DNA of 64,000 nucleotides from contig NZ_AEYW01000006.1 of NCBI RefSeq assembly GCF_000192475.1, forward strand, positions 434,001 to 498,000, given 5' to 3'. Below, piece by piece: positions 28,904-38,131 of the stretch. The position numbers and the translations under genes are program-made. The first letter of the stretch is position 1. Each line of letters starts with the position of its first letter. This stretch comes from Ruegeria conchae. GTDB taxonomy: Bacteria; Pseudomonadota; Alphaproteobacteria; Rhodobacterales; Rhodobacteraceae. Below the pieces are notes generated by a model. The model saw only the letters and a list, made by a program, of their open reading frames with translations, was not told the origin of the DNA and did not search any database.

Positions 28904-29812
28904 CTAGAGTTTCCCCATCTGCCTCAGATGTTTGCGGTGGGCGATGATTTCGTCCTGCACGAAATCACGAAAGGCCGCGATCCGCTTGGAATGGCGAAGC
29001 TCTTCGGGATAAGCGAGGTAAACTGGTACATCAGCAGTTTCGATGTCTGACAGGATCGGAACCAGATCGGGAAAGTCCTCAGTTACGTAGTCGGGTAGGA
29101 CACCAATTCCAAGATCGTGGAGTACACCTTGCAGAACGCCAAAATAGTTGTTCACGGTTAATAACGATCCAGGATTATAGGTCATTAGGTGCTTTACCAT
29201 CGAAGCGCCGGCCCCGACCTGAGGCGCGGATGGTGTCTGGCAGATCAATCTGTGCTTGGTGATTTCTTCGAGAGACTCAGGTTTGCCGCCGTGGCTGTCC
29301 AGATAGGTTTTGGTGGCATAGAGCATCATTTGCACTGTCATCAGGCGCTTGCGCACCAAATCCGCCTGACTGGGCTCTTTCATGCGGATGGCGACGTCGG
29401 CTTCGCGCATCGGCAGGTCAAGAACGCGTTCTTCCAACATCAGATCAATATTGAGATCGGGATATCTTTCGTAAAGCTTGGGCAGTCGAGGCGCGAGCCA
29501 GAGCGTGCCGAAACCAAACGTGGTGGTAACACGCAAAACACCGAACACCTCGTCCTCGCTGTCCCGAATTCTTGCAGCCGCAGTGTCCAGACGTTTGGAC
29601 ATTGCCGAAGTCGCGTCGAACAGCAATTCGCCTTGTTCAGTTAGAATCAGGCCACGCGCATGGCGGTGGAATAAGGTCGCATCCAGTGATTCTTCGAGAG
29701 CGCGAATTTGACGGCTCACAGCAGATTGAGACAAATTGAGCTTGTCCCCTGCATGTGTGAGGCTGCCTGCATCCGCAACCGCGTGAAATATTCTGAGCTT
29801 GTCCCAATCCAT
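28904..29812 (-). CDS. LysR-family regulator, divergent from IOR
   Basis: 302 residues: winged helix (DWDKLRIFHAVADAGSLTHAGDKLNLSQSAVSRQIRALE) and a substrate-binding domain. It is divergent from the indolepyruvate:ferredoxin oxidoreductase gene with 169 bases between and is probably its regulator. Inducer unknown; aromatic or branched 2-oxo acids are a guess. A tight terminator and a long gap follow it. Confidence 0.93.
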   Translation of the reverse strand: MDWDKLRIFHAVADAGSLTHAGDKLNLSQSAVSRQIRALEESLDATLFHRHARGLILTEQGELLFDATSAMSKRLDTAAARIRDSEDEVFGVLRVTTTFGFGTLWLAPRLPKLYERYPDLNIDLMLEERVLDLPMREADVAIRMKEPSQADLVRKRLMTVQMMLYATKTYLDSHGGKPESLEEITKHRLICQTPSAPQVGAGASMVKHLMTYNPGSLLTVNNYFGVLQGVLHDLGIGVLPDYVTEDFPDLVPILSDIETADVPVYLAYPEELRHSKRIAAFRDFVQDEIIAHRKHLRQMGKL

Positions 29813-29903
29813 CGTCGCAACTTTCGTTATCTTTCGGCAGCCCTATATGAAACACGTAACAAATTCCACATTCAAACCGGGAAATCGTTACGGCAAAGGA
29901 GAA

Positions 29904-29933
29904 AATTACTATACAGGTCAGTAATTGTGACCT
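29904..29933. promoter_or_regulatory. Overlapping palindromes before IOR gene
   Basis: Two interlocked inverted repeats: AATTACT (29904-29910)/AGTAATT (29920-29926), and AGGTCA (29915-29920)/TGACCT (29928-29933). Position between divergent LysR and IOR genes makes a LysR operator likely. Confidence 0.5.
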
Positions 29934-29981
29934 AAAATACCTAAAGATACAGCACACTAATCCGACGAGGGGAGACGTCAG

Positions 29982-32900
29982 ATGAGTCAGCCGAAGATCA
30001 CGTTAAATGATCGGTTTGATCTATCCAAAAGCCCGGTTCTTTTAAACGGAACGCAGGCGTTGGTGCGTCTGATGTTAATGCAGAAAGAACGTGACCGCGC
30101 GACGGGGTTTAATACCGCAGGTCTGGTTACGGGATATCGAGGTTCACCCCTCGGGGCTGTCGATTTGCAGATGTCGCGCGCTGAAAAGCAATTGGCCGAA
30201 AGCGATGTGACGTTTCAATACGGTCTGAATGAAGATCTTGCCGCCACCGCATTGTGGGGCAGTCAGCAAGCCGGGTTACGTGGCGACGGCAAGTTCGATG
30301 GTGTATTTGGCCTTTGGTATGGCAAAGGCCCTGGGGTCGACCGGTCCGGAGATGTGATGCGTCATGCCAACATGGCCGGTACCGCGCAACATGGCGGCGT
30401 CCTGATGGCCATGGGCGACGATCATACTGGCGAAAGCTCGACCGTTCTGCATCAGTCTGAATGGTCTTTGGTCGATATGTATATGCCAGTCGTCAGCCCG
30501 GCCGGAGTTCAGGAAATCCTGGATTACGGCGTCTACGGATTTGCGCTAAGCCGATTTGCTGGGGTTTGGGTCGGGTTGAAAACGATGAAGGACACGATCG
30601 AGGTCACTTCGGTCGTGGATGGCAGCCCCGATCGGATGCAGATAACTATCCCTCAGTTCGATATGCCCGAAGGAGGACTGAACATTCGGCTGGGAGACAC
30701 GCCGCATCTACAGGAAGCGCGGGTCATTGACTATAAACGTTTTGCGGCTGAGACGTTCTCTCATGCGAACAAACTGGACAAACGGGTCTGGGGAAAACCC
30801 GGTGCCAAGATCGGATTTGTTGCCGCGGGCAAGAACTGGCTTGATCTGATGCACTCAATGTCACTACTGAACATTGATGCAGACGAGGCTGAGCGACTTG
30901 GCATTACAACCTACAAGATCGGCCAGACCTTCCCTCTGGATATGAGGGGTTTCCACGATTGGGCGGAAGGTCTCGACCTGATTGTGATCGTCGAGGAAAA
31001 GCGCAAGCTGATTGAGGTTCAGGTCAAAGAGGCGATCTTCGACGATCGGCGTGGTCGTCGCGTTTACGGCTGGTACAAAGGTGGAGCAGGGACTCTGCAC
31101 CGCGAAGAGCTGTTCCCGACCCGAGGGGCGCTTGATCCAATCATGATTGCTGAAAAACTTGGGCAGATTCTGGTTGAGGAAGGCCATGATACTGATGGCG
31201 TTCGCGCAGGTCTTGCAAAACTGGACGAGGCGCGCCGCGCTGATAATGCTCAGGAAATCGCAGCAAGATTGCCCTATTTTTGTTCAGGATGCCCGCATAA
31301 TAGCTCGACCAAGTTGCCGGAAGGCAGCCGTGCCTATGCCGGGATTGGCTGTCATTACATGGTGCAATGGATGGATCGCGAAACTACCGGATTCACCCAG
31401 ATGGGCGGTGAAGGGACGAACTGGATTGGCGAGGCTCCGTTCTCGACCACCAAACACGTGTTTCAGAATCTTGGCGACGGAACCTATAATCACTCGGGCG
31501 TTCAAGCGATCCGGGCCGCGTTGGCGGCTGGCACCAATATAACCTTCAAAATTCTATACAACGATGCCGTTGCCATGACTGGTGGGCAAGAGAACGAAGG
31601 TGGTCTGAGTGCTGAGCGTATCGTTGCTGAGGTCAGCGCGATGGGTGTCAGCAACGTTGCCATCGTCTATGACGAAAAAGAAGATGTGAACTTCGGGGCG
31701 CTACCCTCGGGCGTCGAGACCTTTGAGCGTGCCAAACTGATGCAGGTTCAGGAAAAGTTCCGCGAAATCGAGGGCGTATCAGTCATTGTTTATGTCCAGA
31801 CCTGCGCTGCCGAAAAGCGCAGGCGGCGCAAGCGGGGCACGTTCCCGGACCCGGACAAGCGCGTGTTCATCAATACCGATATCTGTGAAGGTTGCGGGGA
31901 CTGCGGCGTCCAGTCGAACTGTGTCTCAATTGTCCCGAAAGAGACCGAGCTCGGGCGCAAACGTGCAATTGATCAGTCGAGCTGCAACAAGGACTTCTCA
32001 TGCTTGAATGGGTTCTGCCCTTCCTTCGTGACGGTAGAAGGCGCGAAAATCCGCAAAGAAGCCACCACTGAGCTTGATTTACCTGACCTGCCGGAACCTG
32101 AGTTGCCGCAGATCGATGGAACCCATAATGTCGTAATCACGGGTGTTGGCGGCACAGGCGTCGTCACGATAGGTGCGGTACTGGCACAGGCTGCACAGAT
32201 CGACGGTAAAGGGGCAGGCATGATGGAGATGGCGGGCCTCGCACAAAAGGGCGGTGCCGTTCATATCCACTGCCGGCTTGCAAACCAGCCAGAAGACATC
32301 AGCGCGATCCGTGTCGCCACTGGTGAAGCGCACGCGCTGATCGGCGGTGATCTGGTGGTCTCGGCAGGGGCAAAAACGCTGGGTCTAACGCAGACTGGTC
32401 GTACCGGGGCAGTCGTGAACAGCCATGAGATCATTACCGGTGATTTCACTCGAGATACCGAGTTTACTATTCCAAGTGATCAGCTGCAGCTTGCCCTGCA
32501 AGCACGGCTAAAGGATAGGGTCGCACTGTTCGATGCAACCGATCTGGCCCGCGCGGTGATGGGGGATTCGATCTATTCCAACATGATGGTCTTTGGCGCC
32601 ACATGGCAGCGTGGCCTGCTACCGATCAGTCATCAGGCGATCATGGAAGCGATTGAACTGAACGGTGCGGCGGTCGAACGCAACAAACGCGCGTTCGAAG
32701 TTGGCCGCTGGGCTGTGACCCATCACGAAGAGGTCAACAAAATCCTAAGGCCGAACGTGGCCGATTTACCTAAATCGTTGGATCAGATGATCGATTTCCG
32801 CGCGGCACATCTGATCGACTATCAGAGCAAGCGATTGGCCAAACGCTATCGTAATTTGGTCGAAAGCGTCGATGATCAGAAGGTCCGTGAAGCGATCGCC

Positions 32901-33401
32901 AAAGGCTACCATAAGCTCTTGTCCTATAAGGATGAATATGAGGTCGCACGGTTGCTGCTCGACAGTCGCCAGAAGGCAGAGGCCGAGTTTGACGGCGACT
33001 TCAAAATGACCTTCCATCTTGCACCGCCGACTTTGGGCACAAAGGGCGATAATGGACGTCCGGCCAAGAAAGCCTTTGGCGAGTGGTTTCTTGGCCCTCT
33101 GAAAGTGCTTGCAAAACTGAAAGTTCTGCGTGGCACTCCACTGGATTTGTTCGGTTACACGGCGGAGCGCAAAATGGAGCGTGCTTTGATCCGTCAGTAT
33201 GAAAAGGATTTGAAAGAGGTTCTGCCCAAGCTGACACCCGAGACTAGCGATGCAATTACGGCGCTTGCCGCTCTGCCTTTGGAGATTCGTGGATTTGGTC
33301 CGGTTCTGGTCGCGAATGAGGCCAAGGCCGCGAAACGGCGCGAAGAATTGCTGGCTGTTATCCGCGATGGCGGGCCTCAAATGCAAGCTGCGGCAGAGTG
33401 A
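29982..33401 (+). CDS. Indolepyruvate:ferredoxin oxidoreductase, fused form
   Basis: 1139 residues. Oxidatively decarboxylates aryl- (and possibly branched-chain) pyruvates to acyl-CoA using TPP and iron-sulfur clusters. The N-terminal half has GYRGSPLGAVD and TPP-binding KILYNDAVAMTGGQEN; the middle has 4Fe-4S cysteines CEGCGDCGVQSNC...CNKDFSCLNGFCPSF; the C-terminal half is the gamma-like domain (GVGGTGVVTIGAVLAQAA). It fuses the IorA and IorB functions in one chain, the usual form in proteobacteria. Gene name iorAB is used loosely, so none is given. Confidence 0.93.
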   Translation: MSQPKITLNDRFDLSKSPVLLNGTQALVRLMLMQKERDRATGFNTAGLVTGYRGSPLGAVDLQMSRAEKQLAESDVTFQYGLNEDLAATALWGSQQAGLRGDGKFDGVFGLWYGKGPGVDRSGDVMRHANMAGTAQHGGVLMAMGDDHTGESSTVLHQSEWSLVDMYMPVVSPAGVQEILDYGVYGFALSRFAGVWVGLKTMKDTIEVTSVVDGSPDRMQITIPQFDMPEGGLNIRLGDTPHLQEARVIDYKRFAAETFSHANKLDKRVWGKPGAKIGFVAAGKNWLDLMHSMSLLNIDADEAERLGITTYKIGQTFPLDMRGFHDWAEGLDLIVIVEEKRKLIEVQVKEAIFDDRRGRRVYGWYKGGAGTLHREELFPTRGALDPIMIAEKLGQILVEEGHDTDGVRAGLAKLDEARRADNAQEIAARLPYFCSGCPHNSSTKLPEGSRAYAGIGCHYMVQWMDRETTGFTQMGGEGTNWIGEAPFSTTKHVFQNLGDGTYNHSGVQAIRAALAAGTNITFKILYNDAVAMTGGQENEGGLSAERIVAEVSAMGVSNVAIVYDEKEDVNFGALPSGVETFERAKLMQVQEKFREIEGVSVIVYVQTCAAEKRRRRKRGTFPDPDKRVFINTDICEGCGDCGVQSNCVSIVPKETELGRKRAIDQSSCNKDFSCLNGFCPSFVTVEGAKIRKEATTELDLPDLPEPELPQIDGTHNVVITGVGGTGVVTIGAVLAQAAQIDGKGAGMMEMAGLAQKGGAVHIHCRLANQPEDISAIRVATGEAHALIGGDLVVSAGAKTLGLTQTGRTGAVVNSHEIITGDFTRDTEFTIPSDQLQLALQARLKDRVALFDATDLARAVMGDSIYSNMMVFGATWQRGLLPISHQAIMEAIELNGAAVERNKRAFEVGRWAVTHHEEVNKILRPNVADLPKSLDQMIDFRAAHLIDYQSKRLAKRYRNLVESVDDQKVREAIAKGYHKLLSYKDEYEVARLLLDSRQKAEAEFDGDFKMTFHLAPPTLGTKGDNGRPAKKAFGEWFLGPLKVLAKLKVLRGTPLDLFGYTAERKMERALIRQYEKDLKEVLPKLTPETSDAITALAALPLEIRGFGPVLVANEAKAAKRREELLAVIRDGGPQMQAAAE

Positions 33402-33479
33402 GGCTTTACAATCCTGTCATAAAATCTAGGCAAATTGGTTACCTCGTCATATTTAGTCGGTAGCAAACCGGAGTAGCCA

Positions 33480-34358
33480 ATGCCGCCGCATCATCACGTC
33501 GCTCGTGACATATCCTACGCTCATTCCGCAGAAACGCGGGGTGGGCGTATGGTGATCAAGTTGATGGAAAACACGACGGGCCGCTTGCGTCTTATCCGTC
33601 GCGCAGATGGCTACCATCAGGAAGTCGCACAGGGACGTGATTTCTGGTCGGTGATGATGGAACGCTATGGGCTGACATTGGATGTGGTTGGTGGCGCGTT
33701 ATCGAACATTCCCAAAGATGGCCCCCTGATTTTGATTGCGAACCATCCATACGGCATTCTGGACGGGCTGATGATGGGTCATATCCTGTCTCAGACGCGC
33801 GGAGATTTTCGTATTCTTGCCAACCATGTCTTCCGCAAAGCTGAAGATTTGGATCGGATCGTCCTGCCAATCTCTTTTGATGCCACCAAAGAGGCGATGC
33901 GATTGAACCTTGAGACCCGCAAGACTGCTCTAAGCTATTTAAGCGACGGCGGGGCAATCGGGATATTTCCAGGTGGCACCGTCAGCACGGCTGCGAAGCC
34001 ATTTGCGCATCCGATGGACCCAGGGTGGCGCGGATTTACCGCTCGGATGGTGGCCAAATCTGATGCGACTGTTGTGCCGGTGTTTTTTGATGGACACACC
34101 TCGCGATTGTTCCAGATTGCAAGCCATCTGCACAACACGTTGCGCATGGGTCTTCTAATCAAAGAATTCAAAAAACGTGTTGATACTCCAGTGCGCGTGG
34201 TTGTTGGAGACCCCATCGGGCGCGACATTCTGGACCCATTGGGCAAGGATACGCGCAAGATGATGGATTTCCTGCGCAAAGCGACGTATGAGCTGTCTCC
34301 AGAGCCATTAAAGTCTTATGACTACGGCTATGAATTTGAGGAACGGCATCGCGCCTAA
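33480..34358 (+). CDS. Lysophospholipid acyltransferase family protein
   Basis: 292 residues of the PlsC fold: motif I NHPYGILD near residue 89, then RKTALSYL and the motif III equivalent GIFPGGTVS. Related to enzymes that acylate glycerol-phosphate or lyso-ornithine lipids; the acceptor cannot be told here. No membrane helix is obvious. GGAG is six bases before ATG 33480. murI starts nine bases after its stop, giving a likely two-gene transcript. Confidence 0.85.
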   Translation: MPPHHHVARDISYAHSAETRGGRMVIKLMENTTGRLRLIRRADGYHQEVAQGRDFWSVMMERYGLTLDVVGGALSNIPKDGPLILIANHPYGILDGLMMGHILSQTRGDFRILANHVFRKAEDLDRIVLPISFDATKEAMRLNLETRKTALSYLSDGGAIGIFPGGTVSTAAKPFAHPMDPGWRGFTARMVAKSDATVVPVFFDGHTSRLFQIASHLHNTLRMGLLIKEFKKRVDTPVRVVVGDPIGRDILDPLGKDTRKMMDFLRKATYELSPEPLKSYDYGYEFEERHRA

Positions 34359-34366
34359 AGGGGCAA

Positions 34367-35176
34367 ATGGCAGTAGGTATCTTTGATTCCGGGTTGGGCG
34401 GTCTAACCGTCTTGAACGCCGCGCAGAAACATCTGCCGGACGTGGATTTCCTATATTTTGCGGACAGCGCGCATGCGCCTTACGGCGTTCGCGATGCTGA
34501 AGACATCTACGACCTGACCCGCACTGCCGTTCATGATCTTTGGGATCGCGGCTGCAATCTGGTGATTCTGGCCTGCAACACAGCCAGTGCTGCCGCTCTG
34601 CGCCGGATGCAGGAGGCGGGTGTGCCAGATGGAAAGCGGGTACTGGGCGTGTTCGTTCCATTGATCGAAGCGCTGACCGAGCGGCAATGGGGTGACAATT
34701 CACCTCCGCGCGAGGTCGAAGTGCAACATGTCGCGCTGTTTGCGACACCCGCGACTGTGTCTAGCAGGGCGTTCCAGCGGGAATTGGCATTCCGGGCGAT
34801 TGGCGTTGATGTTGAGGCGCAGGCTTGTGGCGGTGTGGTCGACGCCATTGAGGATGGCGATATGATCTTGGCCGAAGCCTTGGTGCGCAGTCATGTTGAC
34901 GCTCTAAAACGCAAGATGCCGGAACCGCAAGCGGCTATTCTGGGTTGCACCCATTACCCCTTGATGGCGGAAACGTTTCAGAATGCATTAGGCTCTAATG
35001 TGAAGGTTTATAGCCAAGGAGACTTGGTGGCTGAAAGCCTTGCAGACTACCTGAAACGTCACCCAAACATGCTCGGCGAAGGTGCAGGTGGGTTCTTAAC
35101 CACCGGCAAGCCCAGCACAGTGTCGGATCGCGCAACGCAATTCCTCCGACGACAAATCACCTTTGAAGCCGCCTGA
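34367..35176 (+). CDS. murI: Glutamate racemase
   Basis: Makes D-glutamate for peptidoglycan. 269 residues; [10 protein letters not shown] (residues 7-16), catalytic Cys70 in ACNTAS and the second in GCTHYPL (about 190). Preceded at close range by an acyltransferase gene; no wall genes nearby. Confidence 0.97.
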   Translation: MAVGIFDSGLGGLTVLNAAQKHLPDVDFLYFADSAHAPYGVRDAEDIYDLTRTAVHDLWDRGCNLVILACNTASAAALRRMQEAGVPDGKRVLGVFVPLIEALTERQWGDNSPPREVEVQHVALFATPATVSSRAFQRELAFRAIGVDVEAQACGGVVDAIEDGDMILAEALVRSHVDALKRKMPEPQAAILGCTHYPLMAETFQNALGSNVKVYSQGDLVAESLADYLKRHPNMLGEGAGGFLTTGKPSTVSDRATQFLRRQITFEAA

Positions 35177-35270
35177 TTTTGGTCAAGGACGGCGCTTTTC
35201 TGATTTTGTAATTCGTTGACCGTCGCATCGGCGGTCACCCCATGTGACACATGAATGAAAGAGGTCTGAC

Positions 35271-36299
35271 ATGACCCATAAAATCGCAATTCTCGGTGCT
35301 TCCGGCTATACCGGCGCGGAACTGGTACGGCTGATCGCCGGGCATCCGAATATGGAAATCAAGGCATTGGCCGCCGAGCGGAAGGCCGGGCAGACCATGG
35401 CGCAGGTCTTTCCGCATTTGCGCCATATGGATTTGCCGGTGCTTTGCAAAATTTCCGAGATCGACTTTTCCCAGATCGACCTTTGCTTTTGCGCACTGCC
35501 GCATAAGACCAGCCAGGAAGTCATCCGTGATCTACCCAACACATTGAAAATCGTTGACCTTTCGGCTGATTTCCGGCTTCGGGACGGAGACGAATATCAG
35601 AAATGGTACGGCAACCCGCACGCCGCGTTGGGACATCAGGAAGAAGCCGTTTATGGCCTAACTGAATTCTATCGTGATGATATCCGTTCTGCGCGGCTCG
35701 TCGCAGGTACTGGTTGTAACGCAGCGACCGGGCAATATGTGCTGCGGCCATTGATATCAGCGGGCGTGATTGATCTGGATGACATCATTCTAGACTTGAA
35801 ATGCGCAGTTTCAGGCGCAGGTCGGGCACTGAAAGAAAACCTTCTGCACGCAGAGCTCAGCGAAGGAGCAAATGCCTATGCAGTAGGTGGGACACACCGG
35901 CATCTGGGTGAGTTCGATCAGGAGTTTTCTGAACTTGCCGGTCGGACCGTTCATATTCAATTCACGCCACATCTGATCCCGGCCAATCGGGGCATTCTGG
36001 CGACCTCTTACGTAAAGGGCGATCCACAGAGCGTCTATGAGACTTTGCAATCGGCCTATGAGGATGAGCCGTTCATCGAGATGCTGCCCTTTGGCGAAAC
36101 CCCTTCGACTCACCATGTGCGGGGGTCGAACTTTTGCCATATCGGTGTCGTCGCCGATCGGATAGAACGGCGCGCGATCGTTGTGGCAGCTTTGGATAAC
36201 CTGACAAAAGGTAGCAGCGGGCAAGCCTTGCAGAACGCCAACCTGATGTTAGGTGAGGATGAAACCCAAGGGCTGATGATGGCCCCTCTGTTCCCGTGA
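35271..36299 (+). CDS. argC: N-acetyl-gamma-glutamyl-phosphate reductase
   Basis: Third step of arginine synthesis. 342 residues; starts [20 protein letters not shown] (Rossmann) and has the catalytic cysteine in AGTGCNAATG, with the C-terminal [20 protein letters not shown] lies six bases before the ATG. Directly followed by ccmE (seven bases), a linkage seen in relatives. Confidence 0.97.
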   Translation: MTHKIAILGASGYTGAELVRLIAGHPNMEIKALAAERKAGQTMAQVFPHLRHMDLPVLCKISEIDFSQIDLCFCALPHKTSQEVIRDLPNTLKIVDLSADFRLRDGDEYQKWYGNPHAALGHQEEAVYGLTEFYRDDIRSARLVAGTGCNAATGQYVLRPLISAGVIDLDDIILDLKCAVSGAGRALKENLLHAELSEGANAYAVGGTHRHLGEFDQEFSELAGRTVHIQFTPHLIPANRGILATSYVKGDPQSVYETLQSAYEDEPFIEMLPFGETPSTHHVRGSNFCHIGVVADRIERRAIVVAALDNLTKGSSGQALQNANLMLGEDETQGLMMAPLFP

Positions 36300-36306
36300 G
36301 GACGGT

Positions 36307-36753
36307 ATGAAAACGCTCAAGAAACGTCGTCGAATACAGATCATTGTGCTAGCCGCGGTGGCCCTTGCCTTATCGACGGCGTTGATTGGGGTGGCCATGA
36401 AAGATGGCATCAACTTCTTCCGTTCACCCAGTCAAGTGATCGCCGAGCCGCCTAAGCCGTCCGAAGTGTTCCGCATCGGTGGGCTTGTCGAAGAGGGCTC
36501 GATCATACGTGGGCAGGGTGAAACTGTGTATTTCGTCGTCACCGATGGCGGTGAAAGCGTCAAAGTCGCTTTCACGGGTGTCCTGCCTGATCTGTTTTCA
36601 GAAAATCAAGGTATGGTCGGTACAGGTAGCTATGTGAACGGTGTCTTCGAAGCCACTGAAATCCTTGCGAAACACGATGAAACCTATATGCCGAAAGAGG
36701 TTGTGGACGCATTGAAAGAGCAAGGTGTTTACAAAGAAGCCGGCGACAGCTGA
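36307..36753 (+). CDS. ccmE: Heme chaperone CcmE
   Basis: 148 residues. One membrane helix (about 10-28), OB-fold domain, and the heme-binding His123 in the motif LAKHDETYMP. CcmE carries heme to CcmF during cytochrome c maturation. It stands seven bases after argC. A terminator and two unrelated lysis genes separate it from ccmF, so it is probably transcribed with argC. Confidence 0.97.
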   Translation: MKTLKKRRRIQIIVLAAVALALSTALIGVAMKDGINFFRSPSQVIAEPPKPSEVFRIGGLVEEGSIIRGQGETVYFVVTDGGESVKVAFTGVLPDLFSENQGMVGTGSYVNGVFEATEILAKHDETYMPKEVVDALKEQGVYKEAGDS

Positions 36754-36778
36754 TTAGTTCCAAAGCATTGAAATCTTG

Positions 36779-36818
36779 AGGGCGTTGCGTGCAAGAAACA
36801 CGCAGCGCCCTTTGTTCT
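36779..36818 (+). terminator. Terminator after ccmE
   Basis: Long stem AGGGCGTTGCGTG/CACGCAGCGCCCT (13 bp with one T-G pair), 7-base loop, then TTTGTTCT. Confidence 0.85.
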
Positions 36819-36876
36819 ATCGTCGGATTAACTTATTTGCCGGACCGTTAGCCTGACCACACTAAAGGGGGCGGGC

Positions 36877-37488
36877 ATGCGGACGGTTCGACAGATCGCA
36901 GATGAAATCGTGGCGCGGGAAGGTGGCTTTGTCGACGATCCCGACGATCCCGGTGGGGCAACAAAATTTGGTGTGACGATCCACACCATGCAGCGTTTGG
37001 GTCTTGATCTGGATCGCGACGGTGCTGTGACACATCGGGATGTGAAAGTTCTGACCAGGGCGCAGGCCATAGACATCTTTGTCGACCACTATTTTGAAAG
37101 GCCTCGCCTTGGGTTGCTGCCCCAGGCTGTACAGGCCTCGGTGTTTGATATGTACGTCAATGCGGGTTCGCAGGCAGTCAGAATATTGCAAAGCCTGCTG
37201 TGCCAAATGGGGTTTGAGGTCGCGGTTGATGGCGTGATCGGCCCCCAAACCGCACGTGCAACAGATGCTGCTGCCAAACCAAAACCTCAGGCCCTAACAG
37301 ATGCCTATGGCGTCGCACGGCGTAACTATTATTTCCGGTTAGCAGATCGGAGGGTTTCACTACGTAAATATGCCCGAACTCGGGCCGGGGGCAAAGGCGG
37401 TTGGATCACGCGCGCTGAAGAGTTTTTGTCTCCTCAGTATCACCTGACGGATGCAGACTTTCAGAGGAGGATTTCAGGATGGGTTTGA
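36877..37488 (+). CDS. Endolysin, GH108 type (candidate GTA lysis protein)
   Basis: 203 residues. N-terminal glycoside hydrolase 108 signature REGGFVDDPDDPGGATKFGVT with catalytic Glu15, then a putative peptidoglycan-binding helical part (about 90-165). No signal peptide. Together with the overlapping holin gene it forms a lysis pair. In Rhodobacter capsulatus the gene transfer agent uses an endolysin and holin encoded as a pair apart from the structural cluster; this resembles that pair, though no GTA structural gene is visible in this window. Confidence 0.85.
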   Translation: MRTVRQIADEIVAREGGFVDDPDDPGGATKFGVTIHTMQRLGLDLDRDGAVTHRDVKVLTRAQAIDIFVDHYFERPRLGLLPQAVQASVFDMYVNAGSQAVRILQSLLCQMGFEVAVDGVIGPQTARATDAAAKPKPQALTDAYGVARRNYYFRLADRRVSLRKYARTRAGGKGGWITRAEEFLSPQYHLTDADFQRRISGWV

Positions 37489-38057
37489 TTTCTGGCCTTT
37501 TAGCCCTGTTGTTCGGTGGAGGCCGCAATGTGGTTCGTGAAACTACCGAGATATTTCGAGAAAATGCTGAAAGCGCGGCGCAGCGGACCACAGCGTTACG
37601 CAGTGCGGCGATGGTGCAGTTCGGGGCCGAGTTCCAAGTTCCCAGAAAAGGGGGGTTTGATCGATTCATGGACGGGCTGAATCGTCTGCCGCGCCCGGCT
37701 TTGGCGTTGGGCACCTTGTGCCTGTTTCTTGCCGCTATGATCGACCCGCTCTGGTTTGCGGCGCGCATGCAAGGCATTGCACTGGTGCCGGAACCGCTGT
37801 GGTGGCTGTTGGGTGTGATCGTGTCATTCTACTTTGGCGCGAGGCATCAGATCAAAGCGCAGGATTTTCAGCGCGAGATCAATCAAACGGTGCTGCAAGC
37901 GCCAGAAGTATTGGCCAACCTTGCGACAATCCGTGAATTTCGCGAGGACAGCCCCGGCATCGCGGATACCCGGTCGGACGCGGCCTTGACCGAAGCAGTA
38001 ATACAGGCCGATTTCAACCCTGCACTAGAAGATTGGCGACGGCTGCGCGCAGCCTGA
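37479..38057 (+). CDS. Holin, GTA/3TMP family
   Basis: 192 residues starting at ATG 37479, with GAGGAGG eight bases before and an overlap of 10 bases with the endolysin. Hydrophobic segments at about 2-14, 72-88 and 100-117; SFYFGARHQIKAQDFQ follows the last. Holins open the inner membrane for the endolysin. Pairing and family fit a gene-transfer-agent holin. A third gene for a spanin is not seen. Confidence 0.8.
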   Translation: MGLISGLLALLFGGGRNVVRETTEIFRENAESAAQRTTALRSAAMVQFGAEFQVPRKGGFDRFMDGLNRLPRPALALGTLCLFLAAMIDPLWFAARMQGIALVPEPLWWLLGVIVSFYFGARHQIKAQDFQREINQTVLQAPEVLANLATIREFREDSPGIADTRSDAALTEAVIQADFNPALEDWRRLRAA

Positions 38058-38131
38058 GGCGCGACACTATGTGCGGCGATACTTGACGAATGTTAATGGC
38101 ACATGCCGACCTGCCGCAGTATAAGCGCGTC

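Noticed and set aside
35215..35240. Possible terminator between murI and argC
   Set aside because: TGACCG/CGGTCA stem is short and has no T run.
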